In this document: one piece after another, positions 18,662 to 29,067 of the stretch
Numbering within the stretch: position 1 is the first letter of the stretch
How the letters are laid out: each line of letters begins with the position of its first letter
Origin: Acanthamoeba castellanii str. Neff
Taxonomy: Eukaryota; Discosea; Longamoebia; Acanthamoebidae
DNA: 51,766 bases
Assembly: GCF_000313135.1 (NCBI RefSeq)
Contig: NW_004457730.1
Span: forward strand, 39,856-91,621
Reading direction: 5' to 3'
Made by a program: the position numbers and the translations under genes
The notes under the pieces: generated by a model
Database searches by the model: none
Told to the model about the DNA's origin: nothing
Seen by the model: the letters and a program-made list of their open reading frames with translations, nothing else

Positions 18662-18862
18662 ACTGTGTCCGTACACCGCATATCTCAGCCGATCTCTGGG
18701 ACCTGTACAATCAACCAAACCACCACACCAATGAACTGAGTTATTTTGCGTGCTGGTGATTAAGGTTGGCTGGTTCAGCTCAAAAGTATTTCATTTTTGC
18801 TAACGTTTCGGACACAGCACGACCCACACAAGGCAAGTCTATTCCCTCGCAGCTCTGCCACC

Positions 18863-20669
18863 ATGAACAGGTTCATTGGCGGACTCTCTGCGCGCAAGCC
18901 CATGAAGGCCACCAGCGGTCCTGGTGAGGGTTCGATCCCCCCCCCAATACGCATACATTTTCAGAGAACTGCCATTTGCACAAGAGAAAGTCTGGTGGCG
19001 GCTGCCAGCGTGAAAGATGGAGTTTGAGGGACTGAAAGTGCGCAAGCCCATGCGGGCACCGGGGCCGTTGGCAGGTTGTGCACATGTGTAGGCTGCCTAC
19101 ACATGGCTGTTCGTTGGTTAGTTGACACTACTAACCTCAGCACCGTCATGTGCACACAGGCACCACCCCCGACCAGCTGCTCGACCTGATGCCAGGTAAG
19201 TCCCCCCCCCGTTCATTGGTTCACTGAACAGTTGGGGCATTGCTGGTAGTTGGTGCTCTGCGCCAGACATGCTCACCCTCTCCCCTAGACATGCAAGGTC
19301 GTGTCATTGGCGGCCTCAACGCGCATAGGCCCCTGCAGGCACCCGTCACGGGTAACGTACACCCCCCCCCCTTCCTGGGCTTGGGAACCAAATTTGTTTC
19401 TTCCTGCGGCAGAAGAGCAACATGGCCAAACGCATTTCTGTCGGTGGGCTGTCAGCGCACAAGCCACTGCGAGCACCTGCCCATTCCCAGCCAGGCAGCT
19501 TCTCATCTCTGCTTCTGACAGCGGGCTACACCCTCCAACAGCTAACACATCTGTTTGTTGTTGTTGTTGGTGGTGGTGGCAATCACCAGGGCCGCCTCTG
19601 GCTGCCTCCACGCTTCCACCCAGCTGCACCACAGCCGGTACCACCCTCTTTTTTTTTATTTGTTTTTTTGAGGTATCGCGTACATTGGTGTTGAAGTGAA
19701 AATGAGGACCTTGAGCTTCCCTGAATTTCTTGTCGGGCCGTTGCTTTTTCTTTGTCCCAACCCGAGCACCACGCTGTCGCGGTGGCCTTGCCCTTGTACG
19801 TGCCCCTGAATTGTTTGGACAAAAAGTTGGACACAAGCACATGATGAAACGCCTGGTTGCTGGAGGGCTGGCGGCACGCAAGCCCATGGCCGCTAATGCT
19901 GCCCCCGTGTCTCCCACTGCTGACTCAGGTGCTGACCCAGCACAACACCTCTGGCGTGCAGTCTTTCGAGAAAACAACACCCACCCCTCTAGTAGCTCCA
20001 CCACCACACGAAAAATGGGAAATCGCATGTCCATCTCTGGGCTGTCGGCCCACAAAGCACTTGACGCTTCTCAGTTGATGTCCAATGCGACAGTCGGTGG
20101 TGAGGTGTTAGTTTTGTTTTTAATTATTTTTTTATAATTTTATTGTTGCATTCAAACAATTGGCTTAGGGACTAACTCGAGCGATATGTTCACTCACGCC
20201 TCGCGCAGGAACTTCGCCCAGCGTGTTCCCAGATGGAGGTGATACCCCAGTCCAGTCTTGCAGTTGGGCCAGCACTCACCTCTGATACGCACCATCGTGC
20301 AGGAGGTCACATGATGATGCAGCAGCCGTCATTCGCAGGACTTAGCGCGCGAAAGCCCATGAGTGCTCCCAGTACGCCGCCAGCCCGCGACCACTCTTTT
20401 TGATGCTTTTTCGAACAACACCGCCGCCTAATGATCTTGTTTGTGCCCAACAACGCCTTGATTGCGATCAGAGCAACAGGCCGCACCGTCTGGGCTGAAT
20501 GTTCGGAAGCCCATCAGCGTTGCCTCTGGTAAGCGGCAGCTGCCCACACGACACACACGACACACCGCTTACTTGTCACATTCCCAGTGCCAGCAGCTAC
20601 TCCGCAGATGTCGCAGAACAAAGCGTTGAGCGGGCTGGCCGTCCGAAAGCCGATCGACCACATGATGAT
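18863..20669 (+). repeat. Array of nine exons each encoding a G-L-x-x-[RH]-K-P-[MLI] motif
   Basis: Nine copies were found, each in its own exon: GGLSARKPM (18,863 exon), EGLKVRKPM (19,017), GGLNAHRPL (19,289), GGLSAHKPL (19,413), GGLAARKPM (19,827), SGLSAHKAL (19,962), AGLSARKPM (20,303), SGLNVRKPI (20,472) and SGLAVRKPI (20,588). Eight have one or more Met just before the motif. Short motif-free exons lie between some of them, for example 19160-19195 ([11 protein letters not shown]) and 20209-20238 (TSPSVFPDG). Most introns are phase 1, so the exons are symmetric and can be added or lost without breaking frame. The exception is 19289-19356 joined to 19413, which works best in phase 0 through a GTACAC donor. 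Exon ends around 19,490-19,640 are unresolved. I do not recognise the motif. Confidence 0.8.
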
Positions 20670-23600
20670 GTACTCCTCGCCTTCTCCGTTATGACGGTCT
20701 GACTCTCCATTCTGCTCACATATTAATTGATATGTATGGTGACCACCAGGACGAACTGCTTAGTGCATACGATCAATCCGCGGAGAGCCCTCAGCGCGGC
20801 AGCGCTCAGCGAGCCTGCGACTGCAACCTCGACGTCCAACGATACCTTCGGCCAGTTCGACCTCGGACAGCTACTGCAGCAGGCCCAGTACCAGCCGCAG
20901 CCGCAGTACGAGCAGAAGCCGGCCTACAGTGTGGAGATCAACCAGCAGGCGATGGGCTCGCAGGACCTGTCGCGGGTCACCCAGCTGCTGGCCTACCTGC
21001 CGGCCGTACTCAGCGACCCGATGCTGGCTCTGGAGCTGAACAAGATCCAGGAGCTGGTCAACCTCGGCTACCTGCAGTGGGAGCAGGCCCTCAAGTGGGC
21101 GCAGGAGCTGAGCGAACGGGCCGGCAGCGTAAACGGCAATGCCCAGCAGCAGCAGCAGCAACTGCCCGCGGTCAACATCAACATCACCAACAGCACGCCT
21201 GCGTCTTACTCGGCGTCGCCGCTCCACGACCTCGCCTACGCCTTGCCCGCGAATGCCAACAACACCGAGCTGCAAGTCGAATCCTTCGTATCGTCGAGTT
21301 ACTCGTATGTCTCCTGCCACTCTGTCGTGTCTTGGGTGCGTCGTGCGTCGTGCCGTGAGCTCTTACGATTGTGTCGTGTCGCCGAGCGCAGAGTGAAAGT
21401 GTGGGGAGGCTACGGCGGGGTGTACATGGAAGGGAGTGCCCCGCAGGCGACCTCGTCGCGGCCCAAGCTGCAGCTGAAGCAGGCCAACAGCCGCAACGTC
21501 CGCATCTTCATCTCGTCCACGTTCAGGTGCGTCCTCCTTCTCGCACCGCCCAGTCGGTTCTCAGTCGGTTGTGAAACTTACTGACGCTCGCCGCCCACAG
21601 GGACATGGAGATGGAGCGCGAGGAGCTCATGAAGTGGGCCTTTCCGCGCCTGCGCAAGTTCTGTAGCGACCGCGGCGTGTTCCTCACGCAGGTCGACTTG
21701 CGCTGGGGCATCACCGAGGACCAGTCGCAGGCTGGCGACACTATCAACATCTGCCTTCGCGAAGGTACGCACGTCTGCGGCACTGGCCGCCGCCACACAA
21801 TCGCTGACCTTGGCCGTTCGTTGTGATCGCAGTGGACCTGTGCCGGCCCTACTTCGTGTGTATGTTGGGCGAGCGTTACGGCTGGGCGCAGCCGGATGAG
21901 GCATGCAGGTACTGGGAGGTGGCTGTGGCATGTCAGGAATGCATCAGGTCTGTGCTGACACTGACCCCTCCACACCACTCAGTGACGCGTTGCTGTCGAA
22001 GACGTTCGAGAGAGCCGCGCAGACCTTCCCGTGGATCGCCAACTACAAGGACCGTAGCATCACCGAGCTCGAGGTACTCTTGCCGGCGTCAAGACAATTT
22101 CTGACCAGAGAACTAAGGTGTGACTTTGATCGCACAATTCAGATCCGTCATGCGCTGTTGAACGACTCGACGGACAAGGCGATGGAGCGGTGCCTGTTCT
22201 ACTTCCGCCAATTGGCGCAGGGCCAGAGCACGAAGGGGCTGGACGCCCGGGACGTCAAGCTCCAGGCCAAGCTCGGCAAGCTCAAGGACGAGATCAAGAG
22301 CGCCGGCGCACGCGTCACCCAGTACAAGAGGTAACCAGCCACGGGCCTGAAGCTGGTGATCTGGTGATGCACAGGCTGACACCACCACACGCACCACCAC
22401 ACGCACACGCAGTCCGGCGGAGATGGCGTTGAAGATGGTGGAGGCGCTGGAGGCGGCGATCGACCAGGACTTCCCTATCACCGACGCGCCCACGCCTCTC
22501 CAGCGTGAGCGTGCGGCGCACGATGCCTTCGCGGCCAGCAGAGCGCGCGTGTATGTCGGCCGAGGCCACTACTTCGACCACATCGACAAGCACCTCAGCA
22601 CCCATCCCTCCAAGCCTCTCGTCATCTGCGGTACGGCCCTTCGTCACTCGAGTGTGCGTGTGTCGTGTTGTGCGGTGGTGCGTGTGTTCGCCTTGTACGT
22701 GCGCTGACTTGTGGTGCGCTGGGCGGGAAGGCGAGAGCGGTTCGGGAAAGAGCGCGCTCGTGTGCAACTGGGCGCTGGGCTACGTGGAGAGATACAAGAC
22801 GGAACGGCTGGTGATCACCCACTACATCGGCAGCACGGCCCAGAGCACCGATCTCGCTGGCCTCCTGCGCAGGTTCGCCAATTGAACCCGCACAAAGAGC
22901 GGACAAAAGCATCGAGGTCGATCCTAATGGCTGCTGTGGCATGTGTGGCTGCAGGATCATGGGCGAGATCAAGAGCTTCTACGGCGTGCCGGACGAGATC
23001 CCGACCGACCTGCGGTCGCTCATCGAGGCCTTCCCCGACTGGCTCACCGAGGCCGCCAAGCGCGGCGGGCTGCTCCTCGTGCTCGACGCTCTCAACCAGC
23101 TCGAAGACCGTGGCAAGGTTCGTGTGTGCCGTGTTATGTGTCTGTCGTGCACATGCGCCATGTGCACTCCTGAACTGGTGTTGTCGGTGCAGGGGGAGGT
23201 GCATGATCTGGCCTGGCTGCCGCGCGAGTACCCGAACGGCGTGCAGGTGGTGGTGTCCACTCTGCCCGGCCGCTGCATGAACACCATCCAGCAGCGCGGC
23301 TGGCACACCCTGCGCGTGGAGCCCCTCAACGAGACCGAGCGACAGGTGCGCCACACGTCCTCCAGAAGCAACCTGCGCCCCGCCAAGCTGCCCCACTCAC
23401 TCTAAACCCGGCTGCTGCTTATCTAGGCTCTGGTGCTCGAGTACATGGCCCTCTACGGCAAATCCTTCACCCCGGCCCAGCTGGCGCGCATCATCAAGGC
23501 CGAGCAGTGCCAGAACCCGCTGTTCCTCCGCACTCTGCTCGAGGAGATGCGGTAAGACACACGACACACACGGCACACGACACATGATACGACACGTTTT

Positions 23601-26600
23601 GCGTTTGGGCGTATCTCAACGACGACGAATGTCGACGCAGGGTGTTTGGTGTGTACGAGGGCCTGGACGCCAAGATTAGCCACTACCTCACGGCTCGCAC
23701 CCCGCCGGACCTCTTCAACCTGGTCTTTTCCCGCCTCGAGAGCGACTTCGAGACCAAGAACGCCGGCAGCAGTGCGCGCCCCCCCCCCATACACCACTTC
23801 TCTCGAGGCTCTTCTTGTCAGTCGACCGAGCATTCCTCACCGCCGTCACGGCGTTGCTGGTCAAAAGGCGGCAAGTCGCTGCAGGGCCTGGTCGGCGATG
23901 TGCTGTCCCTGATCTGGGTGAGCAGGCGCGGCCTCACCGAGAGCGAGCTGCTCGACATCCTCAACATCCCGCACTCCCTCTGGTCGCCGCTCCACTTGGC
24001 AATGGTTCGTCACCCCACCCCCCCAGCGGCTAACCTGACACCATGATCATGAGCGACTGATGCGAGTTTATCGTCGCGTCGTCGTGGTTGTTGTCGTCGT
24101 TGTCGTCTTCCAGGAGGAATCGCTGGTGAGCAGGTCGGGCTTCCTGACGTTCTTCCATGACTACATGAGGCAAGCCGTAGAGGCACGCTACCTGCGGCCC
24201 CAGAACCGCTACAACCAATACCGCATGCGCATCGTGTCCTACTTCAACCGGTAACTCCTCACAGCCGCGACCAACAACACGCAACACACATAGTTAACCC
24301 TTTTGTGTCATGCTCTAGGCCCTCGGCGGTGGGCGTGGAGAAGCGCAGGTGCGAGGAGGTGCCCTACCAGCTCATGTCGGCCAACGACTTCGGCCAGCTC
24401 GCCGATTGCATCACCGGTACGACGATTCCTTTTATTAGTCAATTTAATTTGCCACGAAATTCATGGGGCGGATGGCCGAGCGGTCTAAGGCGACAGTTTA
24501 AGGCACTGTTATCTTCGGATGCGTGGGTTCAAATCCCACTCCGCTCACTCTCTTTTTGCTGTGTCATCTCTACGCGGCGCCGTCGTCTCGGTAATGATTG
24601 GTTTCGTCGGGCGCACGGGCAGACCTGGAGATGTTCAAGCTGCTGTCGGCGGATGAGTACAAGTTCGATCTGTACCAGTACTGGCAGGAGGCCACCAAGC
24701 ACACGAGCGTGGAGGACCGCTTCGTGGCGAGCCTCGCCGAGTACGAGCAGGCGCAGCCCGCCCCGAACGAGCTCGCCGCCATCTTCAACACGGCCGGCCA
24801 GTTCCTGCAGGTTCGCCGGCGACCACGTATTCGTGGGCTTACCCGCTTGAGGCGCTGATGGCATTCCTCTCTCTCTCTCTCTGGTGATTTGTGGCGCCTT
24901 TGGCAGGACATTGCCGCGTTCGATAATGCGGAGATGTACTTCAAGCGAGCGCTCGAGATCTCAGAGACCATCTACCAGCACGACCCGTGGCACTCGGACG
25001 TTGCCAGCAAGCTCGACGCGCTCGGCTACCTCTACCGCTTGCGGTACTTGTCCCCCAAATCGAGTTGAACGAGACACACACGCGGCCGCGCACATCGATA
25101 CGACACCTCGAGCTCACCACCGCTCACGCACATGCGCGCGCGACGTTCACTAATGTCTGATGGCGCTGGGGCGGGTTCTCTGCAGAGGCAAGTACGCCCT
25201 GGCTGCTCCGCTGTACGAGAGAGCCATGAAGATCCGAGAGAAGACGCTGGGCCCTGAAAACCCCGAGTTCGCCTCCTCGGTGAACAGTCTCGCCATCCTC
25301 TACCGGCACCAGGTACGCACCTGCCGTGCGAATGCCACTTTCGCTATCACTCAAGGCTGACCACCACCACTACCACGACTACACTATTTTAAATTCTCAT
25401 TATTTATTGTTGTGTGCGCGACCCACCAACAGGGGTTGTATGATAAAGCAGAGCCGTTGTACATTCGCGCGCTTCGCGTGCGCCAGAAGATCTTTGGTGA
25501 GATTCATGCCGACATCGCCCAGAGCTTCAACTCGCGTACGTGCTCCGCCCCGCCACCTCACCTGCGACTCGGCGCCCGCACCACCAGCTGACACGCACGC
25601 GTGCTTGCGCCGATGCCAGTGGGCTGCCTGAACCAGGACATGGGTCGCTTCAAGGAGGCCGAGGACTATCTCCTTCGCGCCATCTCAATGAGGGAGGACC
25701 CTCGTGCGGGCCGAAACCACCCCGACTGGTACCGCAGTTCGTGTGCCGTGTGTGTGTGTGTGTGTGTGTGGCCGTGCGTGTCATGTGTGCGGTGTCCATA
25801 ACTCAACATGTGGCATTTGTAATGCACGTTTTAGTGGCGATGTCGCTGGCCAATCTTGGTGGCCTGTACATGGATCAGTCGCGCTACGACGAAGCCCACC
25901 CGCACTACGCCCGCACCCTCAACATCTACGAGAGCGTCTACGGCCCGGTCCACCCGTCCGTCGCTCAGTACGTAGTTGCAGACCGCGTTGTGACATAGTC
26001 GTGACACGGCACTCACTCGAACATGTTGCACGCTGTCGATGACAGGACCTTCAACTCGATGGCGGGCTTGGCGCAGGAGGCCGGCAAATATGAGGAGGCG
26101 GAGGCCCTGTACACCAAGACCCTGGCCATCCGCGAGCGTCTGCTGGGCGACTCGCACCCGGAGCTTGCCCTCACCCTCAACGATTTCGCCGTACGACACG
26201 ACACGACCAACGACACGACACGACACGACCAACGACACGACACGACACGACCAACGACACGACACGACACGACCAACGACACGACCAACGACACGACCAA
26301 CGACACGACGCAAAAACAACACACGGCTGACGCGCGGTGGTCGTGTGTGGATGTCGACAGGTGTTGTACGCGAGGCAGGACAAGTACGACATGGCCGAAC
26401 CGCTCTACCAGCGCGCGTTGAGCATCCGCGAGCGGGTCATCGGCGTGCACCACCCGGATTACGCCCAGTCCCTCAAGTAACTTCCTTTTCACCCCAGCAC
26501 ACGCAGCACACACAGCACGCCGTGCGCGATGATTGAAGCGTTCTGCCGGCTCTTGCTAGAGCTTTTCAAGACTCACTGGCTCTCTTTCTCCGTCATCTGC

Positions 26601-27439
26601 AGCAACATTGGCTCCCTGTACCAGGACATGGGCCAGTACACCCGCGCGCTGCCGCTCTTCGAGCAGGCCCTCAAGATCTGCGAGGCCGCCTTTGGACCTC
26701 GCCACATGGACGTTGCCAGTACGTACTGCGTGTCGTGTGTCTTGGGTGTCGCGTGTCGCGTGCCGGCGTGGTGCTCACCTCAAGTTCGCCATGGCAGGCT
26801 CGTTGACGAACATCGCGGGCTGCTACCAGTTCCTCCGTCGGTACAACGAAGCGATCCCGCTCTACCGCCGAGCGCTGGAGATCTACGAGGACCTGCTGGG
26901 GCCGATCCACGCCGACGTGGCGGTGACTACCAACGATTTGGCCGTCCTCTACTTCACCACGGGCAACACCGACCAGGCCGAGAAGCTCTACAAGAAGGCC
27001 CTCCACGTCTACGAGAAGATCTTCGGCCCTCACCACCCGGACGTCGGCCAGGTACGCCAACTCGCCTTTTTTGTTCTTTCGCTTCTGTGCACTTGACACA
27101 CCCCGCACGCGCCAATGGCACGACACGCGCATATCCCACTGTCGCCTTTTATCTGCGGTTTTGATTGGTTGTTCTGTTCTCTTGGAGGATCTCCTGCCGT
27201 CGGTTATATTATAATGTGATTATTATTATCTGTTTTTATATTATTTATTTGTGTTGTTTTTCTCACGGTGCGTGCGGCAACAGGCGCTGGCCAACCTGGG
27301 CGAGTTCTACGTGAGCCAGCACAAGCGCGGGGATGCCCGGCAGTGCCTCGAGCGGGCCGCCGCCATCTACGCGCAGACCTTTGGCGAAGGCCACGCCCGC
27401 ACTCAGGCGGCCCAGCTGGCCCTCTCCCGCGTCGCTTGA
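18863..27439 (+). CDS. Nephrocystin-3-like protein: motif-repeat N-terminus, DUF4062, NACHT, TPR
   Basis: From 20750 rightward a multi-exon gene encodes a Gln-rich region, then DUF4062 ([55 protein letters not shown]) at 21.5-21.9 kb. A NACHT-type P-loop ATPase follows at 22.6-23.4 kb (Walker [12 protein letters not shown], Walker [14 protein letters not shown]). At least nine kinesin-light-chain-type TPRs run from 24.9 to 27.4 kb (for example [21 protein letters not shown]), nearly one per exon. Stop is at 27437-27439. The order DUF4062-NACHT-TPR is that of nephrocystin-3 in animals, which acts at cilia. The small motif exons at 18,863-20,669 appear to splice in: exon 20588-20669 ends in phase 2 at GTACTC and joins 20750 in frame across an 80-base intron. 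The alternative is a separate small gene stopping at 20693-20695 and an NPHP3-like start at the ATG at 20736, only 40 bases later. The domain call is firm; the fusion about 0.65. Confidence 0.85.
24466..24547 (+). tRNA. tRNA-Leu (anticodon AAG)
   Basis: This folds as a class II tRNA. The acceptor stem is GGGCGGA with TCCGCTC (one G-U pair) and discriminator A at 24547. The D arm contains GGCCGAGCGGTCTAAGGC. The anticodon stem is ACAGT/ACTGT with loop TTAAGGC, anticodon AAG at 24500-24502. A variable arm ATC-TTCG-GAT follows, then the T arm GTGGG-TTCAAAT-CCCAC. The A-box and B-box promoter sequences are intact, and no tRNA intron is present. It lies entirely inside an intron (24417-24622) of the NPHP3-like gene, on the same strand. 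Confidence 0.96.
26192..26308. repeat. ACGAC/ACGACCA minisatellite in a TPR intron
   Basis: Irregular repeats built from ACGACACGACCA units fill the intron between the TLNDFA and VLYARQDKY exons of the NPHP3-like gene. The real exon resumes after the CAG near 26,361. Confidence 0.85.
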
Positions 27440-27520
27440 TCCTCCACTTCCCGCCCACCTCCCACGCAACCCATGTTGCACAAACGTTTTATCATTTTTT
27501 ACACCAAAAGTAAACAGTTA

Positions 27521-28760
27521 TCAATTCAGGATGTAGTCGAGGCGAGACTTTGTTCGCCTGGTGGTGGTGCGGCGGTTGTGGTCGTTGGTCCACGGGGGAT
27601 CGGCGTAGTCGTGCGGTTCGTCCTGGACTGTTGGCTGCTGCTTGTCCTGGTCTCCGCTGTCGCTTTCGCTGTTGCTGCCGCCGACGCGCCGCGCCTCGTG
27701 ACCTTCCACTCTTTTCCGCTTGAGGTTGTGGTCGATCGTGGGGCGATCGCCCGCCGCCTTCTGGGCCTTGCGGGTGGTCTTCCTCTTGGGCCGCAGCACT
27801 GGCGGCAGAGGCTGTGTGGCCGCGGCCAGCAGAGAGTGCAGGTAGTACAGGCCCTCCCACGACAGCCCGGCCGCTGGTATCGGGTCCTGCCGCTGCGGTA
27901 GGCAGTGGTGGTAGTGGTGTTGGGCATTTGGAGGAGCCGGCAGCAGCCCATAAGTGTCGAAGTGATAAGGGAGCGGAGCGGGGGCCTGGGGAGGCGGTAG
28001 GGACGGCCTCGAGGCGGCGTAGTACGCCGACCAAGGCGAAGCAGATTGATGGGCGGTGTACGTCTGCTCCGGCTCGAGCTGGGAGGTCGACGGAGAAGTT
28101 GGAGTTGAAGACGTCAAGACAGGCCTTGGGACGACCGCTGGCGATGAGGGTGGGGAGGAGCCGGAGCATTCTGTTGCTGTCTGGGTGAGGTTGTGATAGT
28201 ACATGGCCTGCACATCGTTGCGGACAAGCCGTCTGGTCTCCACCCCAGGAAAGATCTGGCCACCGGAAAATGTTATCTAACTCCTCGGCCCGAGCCCATT
28301 GACAACTAAAAAGCGGTTTTGCAGCACGTTGGAGGTGGTGATGTGTACCTTCTTGAGGAACTTGCCAAAGGAGGCTGAAGTGGTGGATTCATAGTGGTGC
28401 TCGGCGCAGAAGTCGGCGTAGGCGCCAAAGACGTCCTTCTTGGGCACGCAACAGCCCTTCTTCTCCTGGAACGCGCTTAGGAGCCTGTGGTGTATGTTGG
28501 TTGTTGATGAGTCATCGCGAAGGTGACTGTCCGTAGTAGGCACGATCCATCCACAGACCGAAAGGCGCAGATATAAAGCGACAAGGCGTTGATGCTTTTG
28601 GAGGACAGAGACAGAACCGCCTCGACAGACAAAGCACATCCAGCTCAAGGATTGGCCACCAAACAAAAATCAACAACAGAAAACGGAGGGTGCGGGAGTA
28701 CCAGTTCTTGATGTCGGGCAGCGCTTCTTCTTTGCTCTTGAGGAAGATGGGCGCCGACAT
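27521..28760 (-). CDS. RFX-type DNA-binding protein, paralogue A
   Basis: There are three exons: 28760-28702, 28484-28349 and 28255-27521. Junctions keep frame (phase 2, then phase 0). Residues about 1-90 form an RFX winged helix: LPDIKNWLLSAFQEKKG, VPKKDVFGAYADFC, TTSASFGKFLKK, and IFPGVETRRLV followed by AMYYHNL, which matches the family's FPG-TRR-..YHYY block. In animals and fungi RFX proteins bind X-box DNA. The remaining ~210 residues are Pro/Gln-rich, with a basic patch (KRKTTRKAQK, KRKRVEGHEARR) that may act as a nuclear signal. The protein ends in SRLDYILN. It lies tail-to-tail with the NPHP3-like gene, with 81 bases between the stops. It differs from most RFX proteins in lacking a visible dimerisation domain. 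Confidence 0.85.
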
Positions 28761-29067
28761 CTTGGCTTGTGCTTGGCCACAAGGAGAGAGATGCAGTGAA
28801 TTATCACCTTCGTACCGAGAGGAACAGTTGGTGGTTTGTGTCCGGACGCACAGACAACCCGCTGAGAATGCGTATCAGAGGGATCATCAGCTCGCTAACG
28901 GCCAGTTATATAAACTGTCATCAATCGTCCATTGGCCAAGCAGTAAGCAAGATAAGGAAATTTTCCACTTTGGGAGATCCTTATACTGTGCAACCCGTGT
29001 GGTCCGCCAATAGGGCTGCTTGGTGTTCAAAGTATGTTGCGTTGTGGGTCGACAAAACAATTGGGGA
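28761..29067. promoter_or_regulatory. Region between the two RFX genes
   Basis: These ~300 bases separate the start of paralogue A from the stop of paralogue B, so they hold paralogue A's promoter and paralogue B's 3' end. No other gene is seen. Confidence 0.5.

Noticed and set aside
20693..20695. TGA as the true end of a separate small gene made of the motif exons
   Set aside because: Possible, but the in-frame 80-base intron that bypasses it fits better than a 40-base gap to a new start; kept as the alternative.
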